A stretch of 64,000 nt of DNA. Origin: Flavobacterium psychrophilum (GTDB lineage: Bacteria; Bacteroidota; Bacteroidia; Flavobacteriales; Flavobacteriaceae). The first letter of the stretch is position 1; every line of letters begins with the position of its first letter. The notes below the pieces were generated by a model. That model did no database searches and was not told where the DNA came from. It saw nothing but the letters and a program-made list of their open reading frames with translations. Location: assembly GCA_945874225.1 (NCBI GenBank), contig CAMCFT010000012.1:34774-98773 (forward strand), in the 5' to 3' direction. The position numbers and the translations under genes were made by a program. Shown here one piece after another: positions 9,472 through 18,680 of this stretch.

Positions 9472-11205
9472 TTATATTTGTTCCAATGTGGAAATATCGC
9501 CTTCGGGCAATCCAAGTTCTCTAGCTTTTAGTAATCGTCGCAATATTTTTCCGCTTCGGGTTTTGGGAATATTCTCGACAAATTCAATTTCTTTGGGAGC
9601 GACAGCTGGTCCTAATTCTTTTCTGGCGAAACCCATAATATTCATCTTAGTTTCCTCATTTGGACTATTTCCGGATTTCAACACTACAAAAGCTTTTACC
9701 AATTCACCAATTGTGGGTTCGGGTTTTCCAATGACTGCTGCTTCGGATACCATTGGATGTCTCATCAGCGTGCTTTCTACTTCAAATGGTCCCACCATAT
9801 GCCCCGAAGTTTTAATAATATCATCGGCGCGACCCACAAACCAGAAATAACCATCGGCATCTTTTTTAGCCAAATCTCCGCTGAGATACCATTCGCCAAT
9901 AAAGCATTTGTTGTACCGTTCTTCTTCGTGCAAATAGCCTCGAAACAGAGATGGAAATCCTTTTTTTAAAACCAAATGTCCTTGAATATTTGGTTCTGAA
10001 AGGATTTGTATTTGGTTGTCTTTAATTTCTGCAATCGCCGCTTCTATTCCAGGCAATGGTTTTCCCATAGAACCAGGTTTTACTTTCATCGAAGGATAAT
10101 TGGCAACCATAATGCCACCAGTTTCGGTTTGCCACCAATTATCGAGAATCGGAATTCCAAAAGTTTTCTCACCCCAAATAACTGCTTCGGCGTGAAGCGG
10201 TTCGCCTACACTCAAGATGATTCGGAGATTTTCGAGATTGTAATTTTCCAATGGTTTGATGTCCATTCGCATCAATCTCCTGATGGCGGTAGGAGCAGTG
10301 TACCAAGTAGTTACTTTGTGTTCTTCAAGAATAGAATACCATCTTGTGGCATCAAATTCTTCTTCATCGATAATGCTGGTAACGCCATTTACCAATGGTG
10401 CAATGATTCCATAAGATGTTCCCGTTACCCAACCCGGATCAGCGGTACACCAAAAAATGTCTCCTTCGTGAAAATCGAGCACGTATTTACCTGTGATATA
10501 ATGGGTAAATACTGCATTGTGAACGTGCAAAGCTCCTTTTGGCATTCCTGTAGTTCCACTTGTAAAATGCAGCAAAGCCAAATCTTCAAGATTGGTTTCT
10601 GGAATTATAAATTCGGGATTTGCCTGTTCCATAAGTTTGGAATAGGACAAAATTTTATCCGAAATATGTTCAACTGCATCGCTGAGAATGACATAACGAA
10701 GTGACGGAAGTTGGTCGATTAATTGTTTTACTTTCTTTTCGAAAAGGGTAGAAGTAGTCAATAAAACTGTTACTTCTCCTTTTTTTAATCTTTGAAGTAT
10801 TGGCTCAGGGCCAAAAACAGAAAACAACGGACAGAAAACAGCCGTGCTTTTCAAAGTTCCCAAGGCGGCGATATACAATTCAGGTATTCTTCCTACCAAA
10901 GCGAAAATTCGTTCTCCTTTTTGGATGCCTAATTTTTTTAAAACATTGGCAAATTTTGAAGTTTGTTGCTTCAAATCAGAATAGGTGAAATCGCTAAAAC
11001 TTCGGTCTTTATGAATAAAACGAAGTGCCACCACATTTTTTAAATGGCTTTGAGCGTGGCGATCAACAGTTTCATAAGCTATGTTCAAGCCTTTTCCATC
11101 GGGCAAACCGCTTAATTCTTGAGCAACATTTTTCCACGAGAAAGAGGCTCGAACTTTGCCGTAATCCGAAAGGTTGTGTTCCGTTTTATTTTTGACAGCA
11201 ATCAT
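9472..11205 (-). CDS. acsA: AMP-forming acetyl-CoA synthetase (AcsA type)
   Basis: A 577-residue acyl-adenylate enzyme making acetyl-CoA from acetate, ATP and CoA. The P-loop is TSGTTGMPKGALHVH, the adenylate motif is DNWWQTETGG and the hinge is YFWFVGRADDIIKTSGHMVGP. The C-terminal catalytic lysine lies in PKTRSGKILRR, the usual site of regulatory acetylation. The length matches the Bacillus AcsA group (about 570) rather than the 650-residue Acs. Acetate is the likely substrate, though propionate is possible. It lies 11 nt after the OsmC gene and 41 nt before HtrA. Confidence 0.9.
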   Translation of the reverse strand: MIAVKNKTEHNLSDYGKVRASFSWKNVAQELSGLPDGKGLNIAYETVDRHAQSHLKNVVALRFIHKDRSFSDFTYSDLKQQTSKFANVLKKLGIQKGERIFALVGRIPELYIAALGTLKSTAVFCPLFSVFGPEPILQRLKKGEVTVLLTTSTLFEKKVKQLIDQLPSLRYVILSDAVEHISDKILSYSKLMEQANPEFIIPETNLEDLALLHFTSGTTGMPKGALHVHNAVFTHYITGKYVLDFHEGDIFWCTADPGWVTGTSYGIIAPLVNGVTSIIDEEEFDATRWYSILEEHKVTTWYTAPTAIRRLMRMDIKPLENYNLENLRIILSVGEPLHAEAVIWGEKTFGIPILDNWWQTETGGIMVANYPSMKVKPGSMGKPLPGIEAAIAEIKDNQIQILSEPNIQGHLVLKKGFPSLFRGYLHEEERYNKCFIGEWYLSGDLAKKDADGYFWFVGRADDIIKTSGHMVGPFEVESTLMRHPMVSEAAVIGKPEPTIGELVKAFVVLKSGNSPNEETKMNIMGFARKELGPAVAPKEIEFVENIPKTRSGKILRRLLKARELGLPEGDISTLEQI

Positions 11206-11216
11206 TTTTTTTATTT

Positions 11217-11657
11217 TTATACCAATACTTTTTCCAAAATTATTTCTGGTTCCATAAGAATAGTCGCTTTAATCGCATTGGAAATTAAGCAAGTTCTTTT
11301 GCTCATCTCAAGAATATGAATTGCCCTGTCTTGCTTTTGAGTGTGCGGAATAGTGACTTTGGGTTTCAAGATGATTTCGGTGATGGTGTGTTTGCCTTCA
11401 ATTATAGCAATATTGCATACTGCATTACTTTCAAAACCAATGAATTCCAGTTTTGAATTTTCGGCGATAGCCAAAAAAGTTGTCATCAAGCAACTATTAA
11501 TTGATGCGACAAATAAATGCTCAGGTGTCCAAATTCCTTTCATTCCTTTAGGGAATTCAGGAGGTGTTGCTACTTCGATTTGTTGTGGTAATAAAGGAGA
11601 ACTTAAGACTCCTTTTCTATTGACTGTCCACTTTAGATTTACTTCGTATGTATACAT
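11217..11657 (-). CDS. OsmC/Ohr family protein
   Basis: A 146-residue protein of the OsmC fold, which reduces organic or lipid hydroperoxides through two cysteines. The first candidate is in FVASINSCLMTTFLAIAE and the second in MSKRTCLISNAIK. Both match the family's paired redox positions, so the protein looks catalytically intact. OsmC proteins are typically induced by osmotic, stationary-phase or peroxide stress. It lies in the metabolic run between the SDR and the acetyl-CoA synthetase. Confidence 0.87.
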   Translation of the reverse strand: MYTYEVNLKWTVNRKGVLSSPLLPQQIEVATPPEFPKGMKGIWTPEHLFVASINSCLMTTFLAIAENSKLEFIGFESNAVCNIAIIEGKHTITEIILKPKVTIPHTQKQDRAIHILEMSKRTCLISNAIKATILMEPEIILEKVLV

Positions 11658-11691
11658 TTTGTGAGATTTTAAGTTAATACTATTTTTAAAA

Positions 11692-12447
11692 TTATTGAGC
11701 TACAAAACCACCATCCACAGGCATTTCGATTCCGGTTACAAAAGAGGCTTCATCTGAGCATAACCAAATAACGGCGGTTGCAATTTCTTCAGGTAATCCA
11801 AAACGACCCACAGGTTCCATACTCATAAATTGCTGTTCAGCTTCTTTCTTGTTCCCGGTTGCACGATCTATCATAGGCGTTTTTATGATTCCGGGACAAA
11901 CGGCATTTACTCTGATTCCGAGTTTGGCATTTTCTAATGCGGCAGTTTTTGTCAGGCCTAACACCCCGTGTTTGGAAGCTACATATGCTGGTGAGTTTTG
12001 AAATCCAATGAGTCCGGCCACAGAGGAGCAGTTGACGATAGCGCCTTTGCCTTTTTTTAGCATTTCCGGAATTTCATATTTCATACAGAGCCAAATTCCT
12101 TTTAAGTTGATACCAATGGTTTTGTCCCAGTTTTCTTCGGAACAATCTTGTGTTGGACCAGATTCTCCCTCGATTCCGGCATTGTTGTAGGCAAAATCTA
12201 ATCGTCCGAAAGTGGCAATGGTTTTTTCGATGAGGGCTTTCACATCACTGGCTTTAGAAACGTCACATTTTACAAAAATCGCTTCGCCTCCCAAGTTTTC
12301 GATTAAATCCATCGTTTCCTGATTTTCTATCCAATCAGCAATGACAACTTTGGCACCTTTTCTTGCAAACGCTAGAGCTGTGGCTCTTCCAATACCTGAA
12401 GAACCACCTGTAACAAGGGCTACTTTATTTTTGAATCCATTTTCCAT
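11692..12447 (-). CDS. Short-chain dehydrogenase/reductase (SDR)
   Basis: A 251-residue classical SDR. The nucleotide-binding motif GGSSGIGRATALAFA is at residues 15-29, followed by NNAG, the catalytic Ser in NCSSVAGLIG and Tyr/Lys in YVASKHG. The C-terminal FVTGIEMPVDGGFVAQ is typical. An Asp after the second strand (VVIADW) favours NAD(H). The substrate is unknown; glucose-1-dehydrogenase-like and 3-oxoacyl-type enzymes look alike at this level. With an ACP in the same gene run, a 3-oxoacyl substrate is possible but unproven. Confidence 0.88.
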   Translation of the reverse strand: MENGFKNKVALVTGGSSGIGRATALAFARKGAKVVIADWIENQETMDLIENLGGEAIFVKCDVSKASDVKALIEKTIATFGRLDFAYNNAGIEGESGPTQDCSEENWDKTIGINLKGIWLCMKYEIPEMLKKGKGAIVNCSSVAGLIGFQNSPAYVASKHGVLGLTKTAALENAKLGIRVNAVCPGIIKTPMIDRATGNKKEAEQQFMSMEPVGRFGLPEEIATAVIWLCSDEASFVTGIEMPVDGGFVAQ

Positions 12448-12464
12448 AATGGTGTTGTTTTAAA

Positions 12465-14873
12465 TTATATTCGAACTGTATTTTTCTTTTCGGCAACTAA
12501 AATATTTTGAATTCCCTTTATCAAAGCATCGGGATTAAATGAAATACTGTCGATTCCTTCTTCAACCAAAAATTGGGCAAATTCTGGAATATCACTTGGT
12601 GCTTGGCCACATAATCCCACTTTTATATTATTGCGTTTTGCAGCGTGAATGGTTTCTCGAATTAAAGATTTAACCGCTGGATTTTGCTCGCTGAATAAAA
12701 AACTGACCAAGGCAGAATCGCGATCCAAGCCAAGTGTAAGTTGTGTCAAATCATTCGAACCAATGGAAAAACCATCAAATAGTTGTGCAAATTCATCAGC
12801 TAACAAGACATTGCTAGGAATTTCTACCATTACGTAAATTTCCAATTCGCCTTGCACTAATCCGTTGATAGCCATTTCTGCAATGACTTTTTCTCCTTCC
12901 TCGAGAGTTCTGCAAAAAGGAATCATCAGTTTTACGTTGTGCAATCCCATTTCGTTTCGCACTTTTTTCATCGCTTCACATTCCAATGCGAAACCTTTTC
13001 GATAAAAATCACTGTAATAACGGGAAGCACCACGGAAACCAATCATTGGGTTTTCCTCTTCTGGTTCGAAATATTTCCCACCAATGAGGTTGGCATATTC
13101 ATTACTTTTGAAATCGCTCATTCGCACAATGACGTCTTTTGGGTAAAAAGCTGCTGCTACTGTAGAAACTGCTTCAGCAAGTTTGTCAACGAAATATTTT
13201 TTACCGTTTTCATATCCTTTTGTCAGTTCCTTGATTGCCGAAATAGTTGCTTCATCAGTTACTTTTTCAGGTTCACACAAAGCATTCGGATGGATTTTGA
13301 TTGTGTTTGAAATGGCGAATTCCATTCGCATTAATCCTACGCCTTTATTTGGATAAAAACTTAAATCAAAAGCTCTTTCTGGATCGGCGAGGATAAACAT
13401 TGGGGCTGTTTTAGGCAAAGTCAGTTGACTGAAATCCTGTTCTTTTATTTCCCATTTCAAAAGCCCTTCGTATATATTTCCATCTTTTCCTTCGGCGCAA
13501 GAAACGGTGATTTCCTGTCCGTTTTTTATAACAGAAGTTGCATTTCCACATCCAACCACAGCAACAGTACCGAGTTCACGAGCCACAATTGCGGAATGAC
13601 TAGTTCTACCACCTTTATTAGTGATGATAGCTCCAGCTTTTTTAAGGATTGGGTCCCAATCAGGGTTGGTAACATCTGTAATGAGAATTTCACCTTGCAA
13701 TAATTGGTTTCCTTCTTGTGGACTATTCAAAATGCGAGCTTTTCCAGATGTAATTTTATTGCCTAAAGCAATGCCACTTGTCAGCACTTTGCCTTTTCCT
13801 TTTAAAGAATATATTTCAACAGTTTGTTTCCGTTCTTTTCCGTGAATGGTTTCCGGGCGAGCCTGAACAATGTAAAGTTGGTTATTCAAGCCGTCTTTCG
13901 CCCATTCGATATCCATTGATTTTTTGTAGTGATTTTCAATTTTTTGGCACCATTGTGCTATCTGAATTACTTCTTTATCTGTTAGCGAAAATTTATTCTG
14001 TTCTGCCAATGGAGTATCAATGTTCATAATAGTTTTTTCTGCCGATGCGACTCCGGCATTTTCAGAATAAATCATTGTGAATTCTTTTTTACCGCAACGA
14101 CTTTTCAAGATTGGGTTTAGTTTTTCGTTGAAAAGTGTGGGTTTGAAAACCATCCATTCGTCGGGAGTGATTCTTCCTTGGACAATGTTTTCACCCAATC
14201 CAAAAGTGCCATTGATGACGATTACATTTTTAAATCCGGTATCAGGATCAATCGTAAAAGCCACGCCGGAAGAAGCTTTGTCGCTTCGAACCATTTGTTG
14301 CACGCCAACTGATATGGCTATATCCATATTCACAAAACCCATATCGTGACGGTATTTGATGGCGCGATCCGTAAATAGTGAAGCATAGCAGCGGCGAACT
14401 GCTTCGAGCAATTGCTTTTCTCCATTAATATTTAGGAAAGATTCCATTCTTCCCGCAAAACTTGCTGATGGTAAATCTTCGGAAGTGGCACTACTCCTAA
14501 CGGCAACACCTAGATTATCGGTTCCGCAAAGTTTGGAAAGTTCTTTATAAGCTGTTCGAATTTCATTGCTGATTTCTTCGGGAATAGTTGCTGACAGAAT
14601 GAGATTTCTGGCTTTTTCGCCAATGATAGAAAGATTGGAATATTCTTTTGTATCCAATGAAAGCAATAAATCTTCAAGTACTTTTTCGAGATTGTTTGAT
14701 TTTCGAAATAGTCGATAACCTTCAGCAGTTACTGCGAAACCATTTGGAATGCTAATACCTATTGGATTTAAATTACAGTACATTTCGCCAAGAGAAGCGT
14801 TTTTACCACCCACTTTGCCAATATCTGTGATGCTAATTTGGTTGAAAAAAAGAATGTGTTTTGAGAGTTCCAT
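12465..14873 (-). CDS. ppsA: Phosphoenolpyruvate synthase
   Basis: An 802-residue enzyme converting pyruvate and ATP to PEP, AMP and phosphate. The N-terminal ATP-grasp half has VGGKNASLGEM and RSSATSEDLPSASFAG. The central swivel domain carries phospho-His426 in GGRTSHSAIVARELG. The C-terminal PEP-binding barrel ends with GLCGQAPSD. The length and motifs match PEP synthase rather than pyruvate phosphate dikinase. It is the first gene of the tight minus-strand run, only 36 nt after the stop of the secreted YCF48 gene. No terminator is visible in that gap. Confidence 0.93.
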   Translation of the reverse strand: MELSKHILFFNQISITDIGKVGGKNASLGEMYCNLNPIGISIPNGFAVTAEGYRLFRKSNNLEKVLEDLLLSLDTKEYSNLSIIGEKARNLILSATIPEEISNEIRTAYKELSKLCGTDNLGVAVRSSATSEDLPSASFAGRMESFLNINGEKQLLEAVRRCYASLFTDRAIKYRHDMGFVNMDIAISVGVQQMVRSDKASSGVAFTIDPDTGFKNVIVINGTFGLGENIVQGRITPDEWMVFKPTLFNEKLNPILKSRCGKKEFTMIYSENAGVASAEKTIMNIDTPLAEQNKFSLTDKEVIQIAQWCQKIENHYKKSMDIEWAKDGLNNQLYIVQARPETIHGKERKQTVEIYSLKGKGKVLTSGIALGNKITSGKARILNSPQEGNQLLQGEILITDVTNPDWDPILKKAGAIITNKGGRTSHSAIVARELGTVAVVGCGNATSVIKNGQEITVSCAEGKDGNIYEGLLKWEIKEQDFSQLTLPKTAPMFILADPERAFDLSFYPNKGVGLMRMEFAISNTIKIHPNALCEPEKVTDEATISAIKELTKGYENGKKYFVDKLAEAVSTVAAAFYPKDVIVRMSDFKSNEYANLIGGKYFEPEEENPMIGFRGASRYYSDFYRKGFALECEAMKKVRNEMGLHNVKLMIPFCRTLEEGEKVIAEMAINGLVQGELEIYVMVEIPSNVLLADEFAQLFDGFSIGSNDLTQLTLGLDRDSALVSFLFSEQNPAVKSLIRETIHAAKRNNIKVGLCGQAPSDIPEFAQFLVEEGIDSISFNPDALIKGIQNILVAEKKNTVRI

Positions 14874-14909
14874 AATTCGTGTTTTTTTACTGCTTATGTA
14901 TTATTGAGT

Positions 14910-16835
14910 TTACTGAACCATGATTTTTTCAGTATAACTATTCTCGCCATTGTTAATTTTTATTAAATAAACCCCTTTGGATTGTGGAGCAAAATTTATT
15001 TCATTCTTTGTTTGTTTTCCCATATTTGAGGCTTCGTAAACTTTTTGTCCGGAAACATTAAATATCTCAACCTGTATTTTTGAATAGGCATCTTTTAGAC
15101 TGAAATAAAATGTACCGTTGTTTGGATTTGGATAAATAGTTAAATATTTATTGAGTAAGTTTTCTTTAACACTCAATGCACCAGTATAGTGTGCAATTAT
15201 ACCATAATCACCAGAATACCAGCCATTATTTGCATCCCAAAAGTAGATACTAAATATGTCATTAATTGACGGAGTGCTTTGTGTAGTCCAATTTGCACCA
15301 CCATCAGTAGTGTGAATCACAATCAAATTGTCGCTGCTATTATTGCGTTTACTTGTTATCCAGCCAGTTGTTGGGTTGATGAAATAGACACATTTGTTAG
15401 TATATTCAGTAGTAATTCCCGCATTTGTAATTGGTGTCCAATTGACACCTCCGTTTGTGGTTTTGAGAATTTTTCCGTTTTTACCAACTATCCAACCATT
15501 ATTTAAATCAATAAATTTCATTTTATTAATTTCACCGGTAGTGTTATCTGTAGCAATTGGAGTCCAGTCTGCTCCGCCATTTGTTGTTTTATAAATAGTA
15601 TAAGGGGGTAATTGGTCAGGTGAAGAAAATGCCCAACCATTATTGGCATCAACATAACTAAAAGTACCAGCACCATTTGTAGGAACCCAATTAGTTCCTC
15701 CATCGATAGTTTTTAGAAAAGTTGCAGCATAAGTGCTAAAATTAAATAGCATCAACCATCCATTGCTAGCATCTACAAATTGAAGTTCGAAACCAAAATC
15801 TCCAGCAGTTGTAGATACTACTTTTCTTTCCCAAGTTGTTCCTCCATCATTAGTTTTGTATACGACAGCACCAAGTGGATTTTCCCAAGTTCCAAAAGTT
15901 TTAAGAACCCAACCTGTTGAAACATTAATAAAACTTAAGTTAATACCAGGATCAGACGGTGAGGATATGATATCAGTAGGATGCAGTGTTTTTTCAATCC
16001 AAGTAGTTCCCCCATCAGTGGTATGTAAAAGTCCTCCTGGTGCAATTGAAATCCATCCTTCTGTTGCACTAACAAATTGCATTGCACCGCACATTGTTGT
16101 TGCTGCATCTAAAGGATCTGTCTGAAGGGTCCAATCAAAATTTACAGGTGTATTATCACTTCTTACCAAATTAGTTTGAGAACCTGCATTACAAGAAGTC
16201 CAATCAAATTCGATTTGACCAGTTAATTTATTATCAATATTGTTATAATTGCCTTTTATTGAAAATAAATGCCAACCATTTATGGGTTCCCCAGTTTTTA
16301 TATGACCAAGAAAAACCCCTAAATCAGTATACACTCTGCCGGTCACCGGACCTGTCAATCCTGTTGCAGAAATTATATTGCCATTATTATCGATATTAAA
16401 TGTAACATCTCGAACCCCGCAACCACCTGTTGTTGTTAATGTTCCAGCTATTTTGTCTTTTAAAGCATCAGGGTTAGCTATTTTATGGAAATTAAAAATC
16501 ATTCCCATTGCGCTTACCATTGCTTCTGTTGGAGAGGAAAGTTGCCCTTCAAAAAGAACTGCATCTGAACCATTTATAAAGTTAGCAGTAAATGAACCAT
16601 CAGGATTTACTGTATATGTGCCACTTGTTTGAGAAGGAAATTGACTTCCATCAATGATATTGCCTAATCCGTCAAAAACCATATAACCAAATTGGTCATT
16701 ATAAGGATCTAATGGTGCTAAATAGCCAAACCAAGGACCGTTTAAGGTTGCATTGGAATATTGCGCTAATAGCGCATTTGAATTTACGAGGGCAATAACT
16801 ACCCACAATAAATAAGAAGTAAAGAAATTTTTCAT
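14910..16835 (-). CDS. Secreted YCF48/BNR-repeat protein with extra N-terminal domain and T9SS sorting tail
   Basis: A 641-residue exported protein. A signal peptide ends near LLAQ. Residues about 25-235 form a domain absent from the two paralogues (FGYMVFDGLGNI, GTYTVNPDGSF, ITSATGLTGPVTGRVYTD-like segments). Next come repeated TTDGGTTW and NNGW blades typical of YCF48-type beta propellers. The last 75 residues (IYPNPNNGTFYFSLKD ... GVYLIKINNGENSYTEKIMVQ) are a type A T9SS sorting domain, which sends the protein across the outer membrane and is cleaved. Function is unknown; propellers of this kind often bind ligands or scaffold. Confidence 0.85.
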   Translation of the reverse strand: MKNFFTSYLLWVVIALVNSNALLAQYSNATLNGPWFGYLAPLDPYNDQFGYMVFDGLGNIIDGSQFPSQTSGTYTVNPDGSFTANFINGSDAVLFEGQLSSPTEAMVSAMGMIFNFHKIANPDALKDKIAGTLTTTGGCGVRDVTFNIDNNGNIISATGLTGPVTGRVYTDLGVFLGHIKTGEPINGWHLFSIKGNYNNIDNKLTGQIEFDWTSCNAGSQTNLVRSDNTPVNFDWTLQTDPLDAATTMCGAMQFVSATEGWISIAPGGLLHTTDGGTTWIEKTLHPTDIISSPSDPGINLSFINVSTGWVLKTFGTWENPLGAVVYKTNDGGTTWERKVVSTTAGDFGFELQFVDASNGWLMLFNFSTYAATFLKTIDGGTNWVPTNGAGTFSYVDANNGWAFSSPDQLPPYTIYKTTNGGADWTPIATDNTTGEINKMKFIDLNNGWIVGKNGKILKTTNGGVNWTPITNAGITTEYTNKCVYFINPTTGWITSKRNNSSDNLIVIHTTDGGANWTTQSTPSINDIFSIYFWDANNGWYSGDYGIIAHYTGALSVKENLLNKYLTIYPNPNNGTFYFSLKDAYSKIQVEIFNVSGQKVYEASNMGKQTKNEINFAPQSKGVYLIKINNGENSYTEKIMVQ

Positions 16836-16856
16836 GATAAAATGATTTAAATTTTT

Positions 16857-16916
16857 CCTACTCGTGAGGTTTTTCGGTTCTACCCCGTTTTTTATCGTGG
16901 TTTCTGGATTCCACTT
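16857..16916 (-). promoter_or_regulatory. Conserved leader element, copy 1
   Basis: About 60 nt upstream of the 641-residue gene are almost identical to the leaders of the two paralogues. In transcript sense it reads GTGG-N10-CCAC, then CGGGGTAGAACCG, then CCTCACGAGTAGG. Each block can form a short hairpin. The element ends about 20 nt before the start codon, so it lies in the 5' untranslated region. It matches no riboswitch I can name. Confidence 0.5.
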
Positions 16917-16944
16917 TGTAAGGTGTTTTTTATGGTTAATTTTA

Positions 16945-18270
16945 TTACTGTATTACAATTTTTTCTGTGCAATTATTTTCTCCGTCATTGATTTTTATTA
17001 AATAGACTCCTTTGGGATGGGAGGAAAAATCAATTTCGTTAACGCGCAATGGAGAAAGAGTTGAAGATTTATATATTTTTTGTCCTAAAACGTTATAAAG
17101 TTCTACTTCCATTTGGGATTTAGGTTCTTTTAAGTCGATACAGAATTTACCATTAGTTGGATTTGGATAAATGGTAATGAACTTATTAATACTATTTTCA
17201 TTAATACCCAATGGGTTAAAGTAATGACCAATTTTGCCGTAACTCGCAGTAAACCAACCCTTGTTTTCATTCCAGAAAAAGAGACTATTTATATCATCAT
17301 AATAATCCAAAAAGACATTTTGTTTGCTCCAGTTTGCACCACCATCTATAGTATGAAGAATGAATGAAATGTCTCCGATGTTAGAAACGCCTGCCCAGCC
17401 TGTAGTAGCATTCAAAAAAAATACGGAAATAGGATTATTGTCAGTTGTTAGTCCGGTATTGTTTAAGCGAACCCAGTTTGCGCCTCCATTAGTTGTTTTA
17501 AAAATAGCACCATTAGTTCCTACAATCCAGCCATTATTTGTATCCGTAAATTGGATGTCATTAGGCTCGCTGTCCCCAAAGTCAACATATTGTTGTGACC
17601 AATTTGCTCCACCATCGGAGGTATGTAGAATGGTATATGTAATTTGGAAAATATTAAGATATTCAGCTTGAATTGCCCAACCATTGTTAGAATCTATAAA
17701 ACGAAAAACAAAACCTGTGAAAACTGGAATTGAGTTAGGAACCGGAATCCAATTATTTCCTCCATCAGTGCTTTTAAATAAAGTAAATACTCCTGTATCA
17801 GAATTAATTATCGAAGCCCAGCCATTATTTGTATCGGTAAACTGAATTTGCATAGCAACATCGTTTTCATTTTCGGATAGAATTATTCTTTGCCAATTGA
17901 GTCCTCCATTAATAGTTTTGTAAATTACAGCTCCGAGTGAATTTTCTCCAGAAGTTCCCAATGATTTTATCACCCAGCCTGTTGAAGTATTAGCAAAACA
18001 CATATTAAGAGGTATTTCCGGTAAAGACCAAACGACATCAGTTTGGGAAAGGGATGCCAGAGTCCAATTGGTTCCGGAATTTGTAGTGTGCAATAGATTT
18101 GCTGATTCTGATATATCAATCCAGCCTTCTGTAGGGCTTACAAATTGTACTTTTCCTAGCGCTTCTGGTTCCAATGGATTCGTTTGTAGTGTCCAACTGC
18201 CTTGAGCTTTTAAAGAATTTATTGTTAATCCGGTGATTAACATTACAAGAATTAAGATAAAATTTTTCAT
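16945..18270 (-). CDS. Secreted YCF48/BNR-repeat protein with T9SS sorting tail
   Basis: A 441-residue protein with signal peptide MKNFILILVMLITGLTINSL and a cut near KAQG. It has about seven propeller-like blades marked by TTNSGTNW, TINGGLNW, STDGGNNW, TSDGGANW and TTNGGANW, each paired with a GW turn. The T9SS type A tail starts at IYPNPTNGKF and ends in GVYLIKINDGENNCTEKIVIQ. It is a paralogue of the next gene upstream, alike in length and signal peptide but diverged in the blades. It is probably cell-surface or released; the ligand is unknown. Confidence 0.87.
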   Translation of the reverse strand: MKNFILILVMLITGLTINSLKAQGSWTLQTNPLEPEALGKVQFVSPTEGWIDISESANLLHTTNSGTNWTLASLSQTDVVWSLPEIPLNMCFANTSTGWVIKSLGTSGENSLGAVIYKTINGGLNWQRIILSENENDVAMQIQFTDTNNGWASIINSDTGVFTLFKSTDGGNNWIPVPNSIPVFTGFVFRFIDSNNGWAIQAEYLNIFQITYTILHTSDGGANWSQQYVDFGDSEPNDIQFTDTNNGWIVGTNGAIFKTTNGGANWVRLNNTGLTTDNNPISVFFLNATTGWAGVSNIGDISFILHTIDGGANWSKQNVFLDYYDDINSLFFWNENKGWFTASYGKIGHYFNPLGINENSINKFITIYPNPTNGKFCIDLKEPKSQMEVELYNVLGQKIYKSSTLSPLRVNEIDFSSHPKGVYLIKINDGENNCTEKIVIQ

Positions 18271-18283
18271 TAATAAGATGAAT

Positions 18284-18664
18284 TAAATTTTCCCTACTCA
18301 TAAGGTTTTTCGGTTCTACCCCGTTTTTTATCGTGGTTTCCGGTTTCCACTTTAGAGGTTAAAAGTGTAACTTTTATTGGGGATGATTTGGGAGGATAAA
18401 CACTGCTTAATGAAAAATGTGCCGATGTAATTGTATGGCTTAAAGAAAGAGAGTTGTAGGTGTTTCTGCTTGCTAAAGCCGATACAGTAAATTTAAGAAA
18501 TTATTGCTTATTCTCGAAAGAAAAAGGTGTTTTTTTTGTAATTTATAATCATTAAATCATTGTTTAGCAATATTTTATGAGCTTAAAATGCTAGATATTC
18601 TGATGATGTAGATAGATGGTTTTAGAGCGTAAAAAATCCCCAACTATTTTCGCAATTGGGGATT
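18284..18664 (-). repeat. Long leader/intergenic repeat, copy 2
   Basis: This gene-free stretch of about 380 bp is almost the same as 20021-20401; I count roughly 20 differences by eye. It contains, in transcript order, a terminator hairpin, an AT-rich segment that probably holds the promoter, a block with TATCGGCTTT and CATCGGCACA, and the 60-nt conserved leader core (18293-18353). No ORF of note is present. Confidence 0.8.
18631..18664 (-). terminator. Rho-independent terminator after the 442-residue YCF48 gene
   Basis: In the minus sense, AATCCCCAA and TTGGGGATT form a perfect 9-bp stem followed by a T run. It lies about 17 nt past the stop at 18681. A near-copy with one mismatch serves tpiA at 20368-20401. 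Confidence 0.8.
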
Positions 18665-18680
18665 ATATTTAAACAGACTA

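Noticed and set aside
10006..10704. A 232-codon plus-strand frame opposite the acetyl-CoA synthetase gene
   Set aside because: It is antisense to a gene with complete family motifs, and its own translation is rich in Phe, Ser, Cys and Asn with no motif. It is a shadow frame.
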